Source: Akkermansiaceae bacterium UBA1315 (GTDB taxonomy: Bacteria > Verrucomicrobiota > Verrucomicrobiia > Verrucomicrobiales > Akkermansiaceae). From it: a stretch of DNA of 45,879 bases. A program made the translations under genes and the position numbers. Shown in pieces: positions 17,884 through 25,640 of this stretch (position 1 is its first letter; the number at the start of each line of letters is the position of its first letter). The stretch spans positions 1-45,879 of the forward strand of contig DBTN01000019.1 of NCBI GenBank assembly GCA_002307065.1. Reading direction: 5' to 3'. The notes beneath the pieces are model-generated. The model made no database searches. It was not told where the DNA came from and was given only the letters and a program-made list of their open reading frames with translations.

Positions 17884-17930
17884 TTCCCTCAATCCGCTGC
17901 GTCCTTTGGCGCGGCGGGTTCGAAAGGGAA
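17884..17930 (+). terminator. Two-tier stem-loop after the DUF3494 gene
   Basis: TTCCCT (17884-17889) pairs with AGGGAA (17925-17930), and CCGCTGCG (17894-17901) pairs with CGCGGCGG (17910-17917, one G-U pair). The structure begins five bases after the stop codon. There is no T tract, so it may act as a transcript-stabilising or rho-assisted end rather than a classical terminator. Confidence 0.4.
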
Positions 17931-18020
17931 TCGGTCACTTTTCCGGATAGAGCTTGTTATTTGGCAGAAAGCGCCGTAGCCGTTTGCGGGCATTTAGGCC
18001 CTGTTTTCCAAATTCTTCAA

Positions 18021-18596
18021 ATGATTCTGTTTATCTTGTGGTGTGTTGCCGGTCTTTTAGTCGGCATCGTGTTTGCTTCTTTCTTCGAATGGGTGCTCCA
18101 CAAGTATGTCATGCATCGACCGGTTTGGAATTTCCGGTATGCGTTCCAAGCCCACGCGGTCGTCCACCATAAAACGTTCAAAGCGGATCATACTTACCAT
18201 CTGCATGATGAAAAAGATAAGGAGACCATTCCGATGGCTTGGTGGAACGGGCCGGTTTTGATCGCGATCGGGGTGATTCCCTTTGCGCTTCTTTCCTGGG
18301 CAACCGGGCAATGGGCTTTCGCGTTAGGCGGTTTGATTGCCTTTGCTTCTTATTACGGCACTTATGAATACATTCACTGGTGCATGCATTTGCCGAAGGC
18401 GCGCCGGGTTGAGAAGCCTTGGTTGTTCCGCCGGCTCAATGGTCATCACCTTCTGCATCATCGATATATGCATAAAAATTTCAACGTGGTGCTGCCCCTT
18501 GCCGACCTTTGCCTCGGCACTTTGATGTTACGGGCGAAGACGCATTTCGCTCAGGCGACGGGGCCTTCGGTGCCTAACGTCCAGCCGCGGGTCTGA
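18021..18596 (+). CDS. Fatty acid hydroxylase / sterol desaturase superfamily protein
   Basis: An integral membrane di-iron oxygenase family member of 191 residues. Histidine clusters typical of the superfamily are present: EWVLHKYVMHR, AHAVVHHKTF, YEYIHWCMHL and NGHHLLHHRYMHKNFNVVLPLAD. Hydrophobic helices lie at the N-terminus (ILFILWCVAGLLVGIVFASFF) and in the middle (PVLIAIGVIPFALLSWA, FALGGLIAFASYYGTY). Such enzymes hydroxylate or desaturate lipids, carotenoids or sterols; the substrate cannot be deduced here. I start at ATG 18021 at the first membrane helix; the frame extends to a TTG at 17961. It ends three bases before the stop of the convergent DUF4250 gene. Confidence 0.85.
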   Translation: MILFILWCVAGLLVGIVFASFFEWVLHKYVMHRPVWNFRYAFQAHAVVHHKTFKADHTYHLHDEKDKETIPMAWWNGPVLIAIGVIPFALLSWATGQWAFALGGLIAFASYYGTYEYIHWCMHLPKARRVEKPWLFRRLNGHHLLHHRYMHKNFNVVLPLADLCLGTLMLRAKTHFAQATGPSVPNVQPRV

Positions 18597-18599
18597 GCT

Positions 18600-18788
18600 T
18601 CAGCGGAACTGGTTTTGCGCGGGCTGGTAATGATAGTCCGCGTTTCCGAGCTTTTCAGTCAACGCTTCTGGATCCAGATGATGGGTCTTCACGAGGTCGT
18701 CAAGCGAGTCGCAATGATTTCGCAGCTCGGTGTTGACCAAACCGACGAGCAGATGGGGATCCATCTGGAGGTAAGTTGACAAGTCCAT
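18600..18788 (-). CDS. DUF4250 domain small protein
   Basis: 62 residues. The sequence MDPHLLVGLVNTELRNHCDS, LDDLVKTHHLDPEALTEKLG and the ending YHYQPAQNQFR fit the DUF4250 family, small helical cytoplasmic proteins (about 60 residues) of unknown function whose C-terminus usually ends in NQF plus one residue. It lies 24 bases downstream of the DUF3127 gene on the same strand and may be cotranscribed with it. Confidence 0.75.
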   Translation of the reverse strand: MDLSTYLQMDPHLLVGLVNTELRNHCDSLDDLVKTHHLDPEALTEKLGNADYHYQPAQNQFR

Positions 18789-18812
18789 GAGAGATGGGGT
18801 GAAACCGTTGGA

Positions 18813-19223
18813 TTAAAACGGAATATCGTCGTCGTCGAAATCATCTTCCTTCCGGAGATCGGCGGGTGACGGCTCGACGTTCGAGGATGCTGGATTGAAT
18901 GCTGGCTTGCTGCGGGGCGGGGTTTTGGAGAATCCGGGCTCGGACGAGTTTTCTCCGGTATGGGCGAGTTGGATTTTCCAGCAGGAAAGATTCACGAAGT
19001 ATTTGCCATTAAACTCGTTACCCCGGATGTCGAAGCTGACTTGCACATCCTGTTCGGGTTCGAAATCATCGAGCAGCGAGCATTTGTCTTTCACGATTTC
19101 AAATTTCAGATCCTGCGGGTATTTGTCGTGGTGAGTGGTCACCACGAATTCGCGTTTGGTGAAACCGCTTGGGAACGTTTGGGTTTCGTTGATCAGTTTG
19201 ATTTTTCCTGCGACCTCGTACAT
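18813..19223 (-). CDS. DUF3127 protein with SSB-like acidic C-terminal tip
   Basis: 136 residues. The N-terminal 85 form a beta-rich, OB-like DUF3127 domain (MYEVAGKIKLINETQTF, KREFVVTTHHDKYPQDLKFEI, LLDDFEPEQDVQVSFDIRG, NEFNGKYFVNLSCWKIQ). A disordered Pro/Ser-rich linker leads to the terminal residues DDFDDDDIPF. That ending is almost the same as the tip of E. coli SSB, which recruits DNA-repair partners, so this protein may bind single-stranded nucleic acid and repair enzymes; that role is inferred. The start at ATG 19223 matches the family; a longer frame extends to 19343 without homology. It is divergent from the DEAD-box helicase, with 193 bases between. Confidence 0.82.
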   Translation of the reverse strand: MYEVAGKIKLINETQTFPSGFTKREFVVTTHHDKYPQDLKFEIVKDKCSLLDDFEPEQDVQVSFDIRGNEFNGKYFVNLSCWKIQLAHTGENSSEPGFSKTPPRSKPAFNPASSNVEPSPADLRKEDDFDDDDIPF

Positions 19224-19416
19224 GCCCGAATGTTTCCGATTGGACGGAGATGTCAACGCTAGGGGGAAATCGGCGTTCGGTTGGTCAACCCGAGGGGTTG
19301 CCAACGCAGGGAAACCGGGCATTCTGTGGCCGGGTATCCGCATTTCGATTCTGGATCGATCGGACGGATTCGCTCCAAGACAAAATCAAAGCCGCATCAG
19401 GCCAAATCACATCACC

Positions 19417-20529
19417 TTGAAAACATTTTCAGAACTCGGGGTCGCTCCCAATCTCATCAAAGGCCTCCTTGAGCTCGGTATCGAAACACCGACCCGCGTT
19501 CAGGAGGAGTCGATCCCGTTTCTTTTGGAAAACGGTGGGGATTTTATTGCCCAGGCGCAGACGGGAACCGGAAAAACCGCCGCGTTCGGATTGCCTCTGC
19601 TGCAGTTGCTGAATCCGAAATCGAAGGAGATCCAAGCCGTGGTGGTGTCTCCGACGCGGGAGCTGGCGAAGCAGATCGGCAAGCAGCTTTTTCGCTATAC
19701 CAAGCATTTCGACAAAGTTTTCACGGAAGTTCTGTGTGGTGGGGAGGATATGGAGCGCCAGGTAAGCGCGCTGCAACGCCCGACCCATATCGTGGTGGTG
19801 ACACCGGGTCGCTTGCTGGATCTTCTGAAACGGAAAGCGCTGGACCTTGCTTCTGTGAAGTTCCTCGTGCTGGATGAGGCGGACGAAATGCTCAGCATGG
19901 GCTTCAAGAAAGAGTTGCAGAAAATCTTTGCTCACACCCGCAGCCGGAAAAGCACTTGGCTTTTTTCAGCAACGTTTCCGGATGAAATCCGCGCGCTAAT
20001 CAAAGATTGCATGGCGGGCCAGCCCCACTCGGTGAAAATCGATAAGTCCCACGTGGTAAACCGGGATATCACTCACCGGTATATCATTTGTGCGAAGGAT
20101 GAACGCACCGACGCGGTAACCGATTTTCTCAGAAGGCAAGGCGGGGATCGCGGAATCATCTTTTGTCGAACCCGAGCGGGAGCCATCCAGCTTTCCAAGC
20201 AGCTCACGACCCGCGGCTTCGCGGTGGATGTGATTCACGGCGATCTGTTGCAAAAAGAACGCGACAAGGTGATGCGGGCGTTCAAAAATGAAAAAGTTCA
20301 GATTCTTATCGCGACCGATGTCGCAGCTCGTGGCATCGATGTGGACAGTCTGGCGTTTGTCATCCATCACCAACTTCCGGAGCAGGTGGAATACTACACC
20401 CACCGTAGCGGTCGGACGGCTCGCGCGGGGAAAAAAGGACTTTCTATCGCATTCGTCGAACCGAGGGAACGAACGAAAATCACCAAGCTCGAACAAGAAC
20501 TTGGCGTTTCATTTGTGGAAACCCGGTGA
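19417..20529 (+). CDS. DEAD-box RNA helicase, minimal core
   Basis: An ATP-dependent RNA helicase with all core motifs: Q motif (FSELGVAPNLIKGLLELGIETPTRVQ), motif I AQTGTGKT (47-54), PTREL, TPGR, motif II DEAD (153-156), SAT, motif V ATDVAARGID and motif VI HRSGRTAR. The protein is about 370 residues and ends soon after motif VI, with no basic C-terminal extension, so it is a core-only helicase of the RhlE/CshA group, likely acting in ribosome assembly or RNA decay. No ATG lies near the domain start; I infer TTG at 19417. The open frame reaches back to 19135, but that part overlaps the DUF3127 gene and has no homology. Confidence 0.9.
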   Translation: MKTFSELGVAPNLIKGLLELGIETPTRVQEESIPFLLENGGDFIAQAQTGTGKTAAFGLPLLQLLNPKSKEIQAVVVSPTRELAKQIGKQLFRYTKHFDKVFTEVLCGGEDMERQVSALQRPTHIVVVTPGRLLDLLKRKALDLASVKFLVLDEADEMLSMGFKKELQKIFAHTRSRKSTWLFSATFPDEIRALIKDCMAGQPHSVKIDKSHVVNRDITHRYIICAKDERTDAVTDFLRRQGGDRGIIFCRTRAGAIQLSKQLTTRGFAVDVIHGDLLQKERDKVMRAFKNEKVQILIATDVAARGIDVDSLAFVIHHQLPEQVEYYTHRSGRTARAGKKGLSIAFVEPRERTKITKLEQELGVSFVETR

Positions 20530-20532
20530 GAC

Positions 20533-20994
20533 TTAGTAGTCGGAAGCGTCAGCCTGGTGCAGGACGACTTGGTAGGTTCCGCGATTGAATACCAAGCCTT
20601 GCGGGCTGTTTTGGACCGTCCAGTTTGCCATCGCCACCGCGCTTTTCGAGCCTTCGTGAGTCTGATTTCCTAAAACCAAGCTGTTTTGCTCGGGGAAGGC
20701 CTGCCAGACCATGATGCGAACTCGGACGCGTGGGTTTTCGCGAAGCGAGACGGCGACCGTGCCGCTGCTTTTGCCCGCTTCCAGCCCGAAATCGAGAAAC
20801 CATTCCTTGTTTCCGGTGGCGGGGAACATCGGGTCGCTGCTGGCGACGACTTTATACATTCCCGAAAATGCAGGCATCGGCCGATGGCGATCCGGGATGT
20901 CTGCAGTTGCGGCTTGGGTGAGAAGGGCCGTGATCGCGAAACCGGCCAGAGCGATTTTTTTGCTGAGTCTGCTGAAGGTGGAGGTCGTCTTCAT
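20533..20994 (-). CDS. Hypothetical secreted protein
   Basis: I do not recognise the family. The start ATG 20994 is preceded by GGAAGG and begins a signal peptide (LSKKIALAGFAITALLTQAATA). The mature part of about 115 residues is beta-rich (MYKVVASSDPMFPATGNKEWFLDFG, SGTVAVSLRENPRVRVRIMVWQ, GLVFNRGTYQVVLHQ), suggesting a small beta-sandwich. It ends YQVVLHQADASDY, three bases from the stop of the convergent helicase gene. A 9-bp inverted repeat lies about 46 bases upstream of its start. Confidence 0.7.
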   Translation of the reverse strand: MKTTSTFSRLSKKIALAGFAITALLTQAATADIPDRHRPMPAFSGMYKVVASSDPMFPATGNKEWFLDFGLEAGKSSGTVAVSLRENPRVRVRIMVWQAFPEQNSLVLGNQTHEGSKSAVAMANWTVQNSPQGLVFNRGTYQVVLHQADASDY

Positions 20995-21039
20995 GCCTTC
21001 CTTTAAGCGGATGGCATGCCGTTTGCCTTTGATGTCATT

Positions 21040-21064
21040 TAACTCGCTTTTGTAGAGCGAGTTA
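21040..21064. promoter_or_regulatory. Inverted repeat upstream of the secreted protein gene
   Basis: TAACTCGCT and AGCGAGTTA form perfect 9-bp arms around a 7-base spacer. The element sits between the end of the AEC transporter gene and the start of the secreted-protein gene at 20994. It has no T tract, so an operator or mRNA hairpin is as likely as a terminator. Confidence 0.4.
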
Positions 21065-21147
21065 GTCGATTCTTGGTGGGTCTCAAATTCTTTGCAAAAC
21101 GCTCCATCCGTGCCTGAGCTGTGGTCGGCTAGATGCAAAATGCACGG

Positions 21148-22074
21148 TCATAACCAGGCTTTGAGGAGGTAAACCAGCAAGGTCGTGGTAAGCATGCTGA
21201 ATAGCGTGCTGTAGTAGACGGCGGATGTGGAAAAAGAGACGTCTCCTTTAAACTCATGCGCCAGCAAGGCGGTGTTGACGGCCGTCGGAGCGGCGGCGGC
21301 AAGGATCAGGGATGCGGATGCTTCCCGACTGAACCCCAGGGCATAGACCAGGGGAATTGCGAGTAGTGGTGCGATGATCAGCCGCAGGGCGATGGAGGAC
21401 CAGAGGGGAGCACGGAAAGGGGCGGGCTTGGTCTGGGACATTTGGACTCCGAGCGTGATGAGTGCAAATCCGATTAAGCCGGATTGAACGAGATCCAGTG
21501 GCTGCCAAAACCAAATCATTTCGGATATCGGGAGAGACAGGGTTTTGCAAAAAATTCCGGCGATCAGCGCGTACAATGTCGGTTGACGAAGAACTTTCCC
21601 CAAGGTTTGCCGATGTCCGCCAACCCTTTCTCCATGGGACTGAGCAAGGAACAGACCAATGGTGTAGGTCGACACATTCATCGTCGCCAAGACATAGATC
21701 TGGATGGCTGCCGCCTCACGTCCGAAAGCCAAGGTGACCAATGGCAGGCCGTAATTGCCGCAATTGTAAAACATCGTCGATAAGGCAAGCGACTGCCTTT
21801 GTTTTAGCGGCATGTTGAACCAACGTGCGGCGAACCGGCTTCCCACATACATCAAGACGATGGTGGAAAGGGTAAACGCAATGATTCGTAAAGCCTCGCT
21901 GCTGGCGAGCTCAGTTTCCAAAATATGGAAAAAGATAAAAGCCGGAACGAACAGATAAATGTTCAGTTTTACCAGTGTCTCCAGATGCAAGTGAAACTTG
22001 CGATCTAGCAACCAGCCCAATCCGACAATCAGGAAAATCGGAGCGCAGACGTTGAGGAAAAGTTCGAAAAACAC
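21148..22074 (-). CDS. AEC family transporter (auxin efflux carrier/malonate permease-like)
   Basis: 308 residues with about ten membrane helices. The start (MFFELFLNVCAPIFLIVGLGWLLDR), the central TMFYNCGNYGLPLVTLAFG with its conserved NCGNYGLP crossover motif, and the C-terminal APTAVNTALLAHEF are typical of the AEC family (PF03547). Members export or exchange organic acids such as malate or malonate, or auxin-like compounds; the substrate cannot be told. The terminator for the upstream lipoprotein gene lies between the two genes, so it is probably expressed from its own promoter in the short gap after 22074. Confidence 0.88.
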   Translation of the reverse strand: MFFELFLNVCAPIFLIVGLGWLLDRKFHLHLETLVKLNIYLFVPAFIFFHILETELASSEALRIIAFTLSTIVLMYVGSRFAARWFNMPLKQRQSLALSTMFYNCGNYGLPLVTLAFGREAAAIQIYVLATMNVSTYTIGLFLAQSHGERVGGHRQTLGKVLRQPTLYALIAGIFCKTLSLPISEMIWFWQPLDLVQSGLIGFALITLGVQMSQTKPAPFRAPLWSSIALRLIIAPLLAIPLVYALGFSREASASLILAAAAPTAVNTALLAHEFKGDVSFSTSAVYYSTLFSMLTTTLLVYLLKAWL

Positions 22075-22121
22075 CTGCGGGTCATCAACTCTTCCGCAGC
22101 GGAGAAAGTCAATGGATTAGC

Positions 22122-22153
22122 AAAACCGAGGCGGAACCCGGGTTCCGCCTCGG
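22122..22153 (-). terminator. Strong rho-independent terminator
   Basis: A perfect 28-base palindrome at 22126-22153 has 14-base arms, the left arm being CCGAGGCGGAACCC. On the minus strand it is followed by four T (22125-22122). It starts ten bases after the stop codon of the small lipoprotein gene. Confidence 0.85.
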
Positions 22154-22162
22154 GGAGGAAGA

Positions 22163-22357
22163 TCAATGGTTTAATGCGTCGTCGACTTTTTCGCCGGCTT
22201 TTTCAACCGGGCCTTTCGGCTCGACGGCGTCTTTGATTTCTTCGGCGGCATTGTCGATTTTTTCACCCGTTGTTTCCGCAGGACCTTTGCGTTCGCAAGA
22301 TGTCAACGGAGCGATGAATGGAATCAGGCAGAGGGAGAGCAGGAGTGCTTGTTTCAT
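22163..22357 (-). CDS. Small lipoprotein with charged helical repeats
   Basis: 64 residues. Lipoprotein signal MKQALLLSLCLIPFIAPLTSC with lipobox LTSC, giving a mature peptide of about 44 residues: two similar amphipathic units (GPAETTGEKIDNAAEEIKDA and GPVEKAGEKVDDALNH). Short lipoproteins with GEKIDDA-type helices resemble entericidin- or YtxH-like stress peptides, but no firm family call is made. The ATG 22357 fits the signal peptide. A strong terminator follows its stop codon. Confidence 0.75.
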   Translation of the reverse strand: MKQALLLSLCLIPFIAPLTSCERKGPAETTGEKIDNAAEEIKDAVEPKGPVEKAGEKVDDALNH

Positions 22358-22485
22358 AGGTAGGTTCGTAGGATGAGGTCGCCCATTGGCGATCCGAATC
22401 ATCTTCGCGGTAAAGGGGGAAATTTCCAGAAATTCCATGAGATTAATCCGCGCGATTTTCGGGTAGATCGCCGTGATTTGCGGGA

Positions 22486-23217
22486 TCAATATCGCATGAT
22501 TTTTGATAAAAACCGTTGGCAGACTCCTGACTCCGGATTTTCAAAAAGGCGAAGCGGCGGAGCGAGTTCTGCGATTTTTCCGGAGGCGATGAATGCGACT
22601 TGGTCCGCCACGGCACGCGCGAAGCCCATCTCGTGAGTGCTTAAAATGATGTCTTGGCCGGTTTCTGCGAGTTCCTGAATCAGTTCGAGGACCTCCGCAG
22701 TCATCTCTGGATCGAGGGCAGAGGTCGGTTCATCGAGGAAGAGAATTTCAGGACTGTGGGCGATCGCGCGTGCGATGCCGACGCGTTGCTGTTGTCCGCC
22801 AGAAAGTTGGGAGGGGAGTTTGGAGGAATGATCTAGTAGCGAAAACCGATCGAGGGCGGCATCGGCGATCTCCAGCGCGGAGGGACGAGAGTGAAGGTGC
22901 ACTTTTTCCAACGGCAGCGCGATGTTTTCACGAGCGCTGAGATGGGGGAACAAGTTGAATTGTTGAAATAGAAATCCGTTTTTTCGTCGGTAGGACAAAA
23001 GGGATGCGGGGGCGGAATCCAAGGTCCGTCCGTTGATCACGAGCCGGCCGTGATCGGGCGTTTCCAATCCGCCGAGCAAGCGCAGCAGCGTGCTTTTGCC
23101 GCCGCCCGAGGGGCCGATCAGGACGAGGACGCGAGTGTCACCGAGATGAAGGGTTAGATCATCCGTGGCACGGGTGCTTCCGTAGGTTTTCGAAAGATGT
23201 TCGACCTCAAGTCTCAT
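22486..23217 (-). CDS. Polar amino acid ABC transporter ATP-binding protein (GlnQ-like)
   Basis: The ATPase subunit of an amino-acid importer, 243 residues. It shows Walker A GPSGGGKST, the Q-loop FLFQQFNLFPHLSARENI, signature LSGGQQQR, Walker B ILFLDEPTSALDP, and the switch His in LSTHEMGFAR, as in GlnQ/HisP. Its start overlaps the end of the permease gene by 11 bases, so the two are translationally coupled. It is the last gene of a substrate-binding protein-permease-ATPase operon reading leftward. Confidence 0.95.
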   Translation of the reverse strand: MRLEVEHLSKTYGSTRATDDLTLHLGDTRVLVLIGPSGGGKSTLLRLLGGLETPDHGRLVINGRTLDSAPASLLSYRRKNGFLFQQFNLFPHLSARENIALPLEKVHLHSRPSALEIADAALDRFSLLDHSSKLPSQLSGGQQQRVGIARAIAHSPEILFLDEPTSALDPEMTAEVLELIQELAETGQDIILSTHEMGFARAVADQVAFIASGKIAELAPPLRLFENPESGVCQRFLSKIMRY

Positions 23218-23983
23218 GGCGAAAGCGTTTTTCCAATACGTGGGAAAGCCACGCGACCGGTAAGGTGAGAATCAGATAGCCGAGGGCGAGCGGGATATAT
23301 CCTTCGAGTCCGGCATAAGAACGGGAGATGAAATTTTTCGTATTATAGAAATATTCGGTCACTCCGATGACACTTAATAACGATGAATCTTTGATCAGAG
23401 AAACAAACAGTCCGGCGACGGCGGGGAGGACGCGGCGCAGGGCTTGGGGGAAAATGACATACCGGTAGATTTGGAACCGGTCGAAGCCGACGGCACGGGC
23501 CGATTCCCATTGCGCGCGGGGGATGCTTTCCACACCCCCACGAAGAATTTCACCGAGGTAGGCCCCTTCGAAAATCGACAACAGTAAGATTCCGATTAGC
23601 AGTTTATCGTTCCAACCTGCTTCGCTAAGAGGCCTGGATATCAGGGGCGCAAAGATTACAAAATATCCAAAAAGCAGATGCACCAGTAAAGGCGTGTCCC
23701 GGACAAATTCAAGAAACGCGCGGCAGCTCCAACGCACAACTGGTAAGGATGAACGCTGGCCCAGCAGGAAGAGCAGGCCGAAGATCATGCTGCCAAAGAG
23801 CGCGGCAAGCGAGATCATCAAAGTGATTTTCCAACCGGTCCACAACGCGCCGCGATATTCCCATGCTTTGGTCCAATCGGTCTGGCCACCCAATGAAGAA
23901 AAGACGCTGATGCAGATCCAAGCGACGGAGCCCGCCAATGCGATCGCAACGAGGAAATTAGCGGTTTGCTGGCGGCGGTTCAT
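23207..23983 (-). CDS. Amino acid ABC transporter permease
   Basis: 258 residues of the HisM/GlnP type. It has an N-terminal helix (FLVAIALAGSVAWICISVF), further helices (WKITLMISLAALFGSMIFGLLFLLG, LLIGILLLSIFEGAYLGEIL) and the EAA loop with the pattern GGVESIPRAQWESARAVGF followed by FPQALRRVLPAVAGL, which docks to the ATPase. Only one permease gene is present, so the channel is probably a homodimer. It lies 18 bases after the substrate-binding protein gene and overlaps the ATPase gene. Confidence 0.93.
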   Translation of the reverse strand: MNRRQQTANFLVAIALAGSVAWICISVFSSLGGQTDWTKAWEYRGALWTGWKITLMISLAALFGSMIFGLLFLLGQRSSLPVVRWSCRAFLEFVRDTPLLVHLLFGYFVIFAPLISRPLSEAGWNDKLLIGILLLSIFEGAYLGEILRGGVESIPRAQWESARAVGFDRFQIYRYVIFPQALRRVLPAVAGLFVSLIKDSSLLSVIGVTEYFYNTKNFISRSYAGLEGYIPLALGYLILTLPVAWLSHVLEKRFRHET

Positions 23984-24001
23984 GCGGTGGGCGGAAGCGA
24001 T

Positions 24002-24802
24002 TTACCTCAAAAGAAAAGGAATGCCCAGCTCTTCGAGGCGGTTCTTTTCTGCTTTGAGATAGAGGTCGCCGAGTTTGTTGAACCCACCGTCGGCGCGGAA
24101 ATCGTTTAGAAATCGATTGATGTCTTCTCGTAATGAAGCGTTTCCTTGTTTCAGGCCGATCGCCCAAGCTTCTTCGACAAACGGTTTCAGCAATGCACGC
24201 GTGCGATCAGGGAACCGGGAAGAATAGTTATAGATACTAAGCTGATCGTAGATAAACGCGTCCGCCCTTCCTTGAGCCACTTCAAGCACGCACGCGTTTG
24301 GGTCTTCGAAAACGATTTTTTTCACCCCGGGCAAATGGTTTTCCAACCAGATATCGCCGGTGGTACCGGTTTTCGCGACAATCGGGAGAGTGGCGTTTTT
24401 TAAATCTTCGATCGAATGAAGATTCGAATCCTTTCGGACAAGGAGGGCCAGACCGGTGAAGGCGTATGGCTCCGAGAAATCGATGGATTCTCGCCTTTCG
24501 TCAGTGGCGGTCATTGACGAAAGGATCAGATCAATATGGTTCGTTTTAAGGGCGGGAACGAGTCCAGAGAACTCCATGGGAACGATTTTCAACGGTCGGC
24601 CTAGATGAGCGGCAAGTGCTTCGGCGATTTTTACGCTGACGCCGTCGGGTTCGCCTTTGTCGTTTTGCATTTCGAAAGGCGGGTAGCTGAGGTCCATGCC
24701 GACGCGGAGTTCGGAGGGCGAATCCGGTCGAGGATTGCATCCCGAAAGGCCGAAAAGCGAGACGAGGGGAAAGACAAACAAGAGGTATGGCCATCTACGC
24801 AT
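24002..24802 (-). CDS. Amino acid ABC transporter substrate-binding lipoprotein
   Basis: 266 residues of the SBP_bac_3 family. Lipoprotein signal MRRWPYLLFVFPLVSLFGLSGC. Ligand-binding hallmarks include ELRVGMDLSYPPFEMQNDKG, VSVKIAEALAAHLGRP, GLVPALKTNHIDLILSSMTATDERRESIDFSEPY and the hinge VAKTGTTGDIWLENH. Arg in the TDERRE segment normally binds the ligand carboxylate. The family takes polar amino acids such as glutamine, arginine or cystine; the exact ligand is not clear. It is the first gene of the operon. A bidirectional terminator separates it from the csbD gene upstream. Confidence 0.93.
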   Translation of the reverse strand: MRRWPYLLFVFPLVSLFGLSGCNPRPDSPSELRVGMDLSYPPFEMQNDKGEPDGVSVKIAEALAAHLGRPLKIVPMEFSGLVPALKTNHIDLILSSMTATDERRESIDFSEPYAFTGLALLVRKDSNLHSIEDLKNATLPIVAKTGTTGDIWLENHLPGVKKIVFEDPNACVLEVAQGRADAFIYDQLSIYNYSSRFPDRTRALLKPFVEEAWAIGLKQGNASLREDINRFLNDFRADGGFNKLGDLYLKAEKNRLEELGIPFLLR

Positions 24803-24839
24803 GGAAGGGAGCGTATCCAGCCAGTCCGGCGACGAAAAG

Positions 24840-24875
24840 AAAAACGCTCCGGCCTCGAAAGGACGGAGCGTTTTT
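24840..24875. terminator. Bidirectional intrinsic terminator
   Basis: AAAAACGCTCCG (24840-24851) and CGGAGCGTTTTT (24864-24875) form a perfect 12-bp stem with T tracts on both strands. It lies just downstream of the csbD-like gene, whose leftward transcript it should end, and before the ABC operon. Confidence 0.85.
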
Positions 24876-24895
24876 GAAAGCGGGGCGAGAGTCGA

Positions 24896-25108
24896 TCAAT
24901 CCGCACCCAGAACGGCACGGCGATCGGAGTCACGGATTGCCTCTTCGACGGCTTCACGTGTCTGGCCTGTGCGTTTTTGAATCCGGCCCACCAGTTCGTC
25001 CTGTTTTCCGTCGACGTATTTCAGATCGTCGTCCGTGAGATCCGCCCACTTTTGCTTCAGTTTTCCTTTTGCGATGTTCCAGTCACCTTTGAATTCGAGA
25101 GTATTCAT
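24896..25108 (-). CDS. CsbD family stress protein
   Basis: 70 residues matching the CsbD family (PF05532): MNTLEFKGDWNIAKGKLKQKWADLTDDDLKYVDGKQDELVGRIQKR followed by TGQTREAVEEAIRD. CsbD is a general-stress protein in Bacillus (sigma-B controlled) and its relatives (YjbJ in E. coli) are abundant stress proteins; the molecular role is unknown. A sigma-54-like element lies about 58 bases upstream of its start and a terminator just downstream, so it appears monocistronic. It faces away from the DUF1328 and PMP3 genes. Confidence 0.92.
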   Translation of the reverse strand: MNTLEFKGDWNIAKGKLKQKWADLTDDDLKYVDGKQDELVGRIQKRTGQTREAVEEAIRDSDRRAVLGAD

Positions 25109-25165
25109 TGGATAAGATTTGGGTTAGGGTGGATTCCGTTCATCGGATTCCGATGATATCCTTTC

Positions 25166-25182
25166 TAACAGGGAACATGCCA
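25166..25182 (-). promoter_or_regulatory. Sigma-54-like promoter for csbD
   Basis: Read on the minus strand the element is TGGCATGTTCCCTGTTA, preceded by C. It matches the sigma-54 consensus TGGCACGN4TTGCW in the -24 block and its spacing; the -12 block is CTGT instead of TTGC. The csbD start codon is 58 bases downstream. Confidence 0.5.
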
Positions 25183-25355
25183 GATCGAGAAAGTCGGCTT
25201 GTGACGTGCTTTCATCCTTTATCCAAAGGCGATGGGTACGATTTTTTCGGATGAGCGACTGTGGTCGAAGTCGTCCTTCCCTTATGCATCTTGCAATCGA
25301 TTTTTCCGAATGAATTGCAAATCCATTGAAGCGGGAGAAGCCGTGAGATCAATAA

Positions 25356-25541
25356 ATGAGGGATATCGTCACTCCTATCGATTTGGTGATCTGGATCGCT
25401 GCGGTGGTGCTTGGGGTTCTTTGGCTTATTCAAAAAGTTCGTGGCAAGTGGGGGTATAGGATGCAATTTGCAATTGCATCAGGCATATCTGATCAGTCTG
25501 GCCGAGACTTAAAATCGAAGCGGGAACGGAAATCGCCGTAG
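25356..25541 (+). CDS. Possible small membrane protein (doubtful)
   Basis: An ATG-initiated frame of 61 codons with one convincing transmembrane helix near the start (PIDLVIWIAAVVLGVLWLIQKVRGKWG) and a polar tail rich in Lys and Arg. I do not recognise it. The second half overlaps an inverted repeat (25460-25480), and no ribosome-binding site stands out, so it may be chance. It would lie upstream of the DUF1328 gene in the same orientation. Confidence 0.3.
   Translation: MRDIVTPIDLVIWIAAVVLGVLWLIQKVRGKWGYRMQFAIASGISDQSGRDLKSKRERKSP
25460..25480. repeat. Inverted repeat with ATGCAAT arms
   Basis: GATGCAAT and ATTGCATC form perfect 8-bp arms around the spacer TTGCA. It could be an operator for a regulator or a hairpin. 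It lies about 90 bases upstream of the sigma-54-like element of the DUF1328 gene, a distance usual for activator sites of sigma-54 promoters. Confidence 0.4.
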
Positions 25542-25570
25542 TTAAAGGGATTCGAGGCGGTCCGTTGGTT

Positions 25571-25587
25571 CGGCACTGCAAATGCGA
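25571..25587 (+). promoter_or_regulatory. Sigma-54-like promoter for the DUF1328 gene
   Basis: CGGCACTGCAAATGCGA has GGCAC and TGC blocks at the sigma-54 spacing (ten bases between GG and GC). The first base is C rather than T and the -12 block reads ATGC. The DUF1328 start codon is 55 bases downstream of the GC. Confidence 0.45.
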
Positions 25588-25640
25588 AAGAGGATCCGAC
25601 CCTTCAAAAGATCGGAGGGAAAAACCAACTACCTAACATT

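Larger units (their letters stand above)
25109..25640. other. Long intergenic region between csbD and DUF1328 genes
   Basis: 532 bases with no convincing gene. It holds two sigma-54-like elements (minus strand 25166-25182, plus strand 25571-25587), a low-confidence small membrane reading frame at 25356-25541, and an inverted repeat at 25460-25480. Nothing else was recognised. Confidence 0.6.

Noticed and set aside
25232..25459. 75-codon frame upstream of DUF1328
   Set aside because: No hydrophobic, repeat or domain pattern, and it overlaps the more plausible small membrane frame at 25356.
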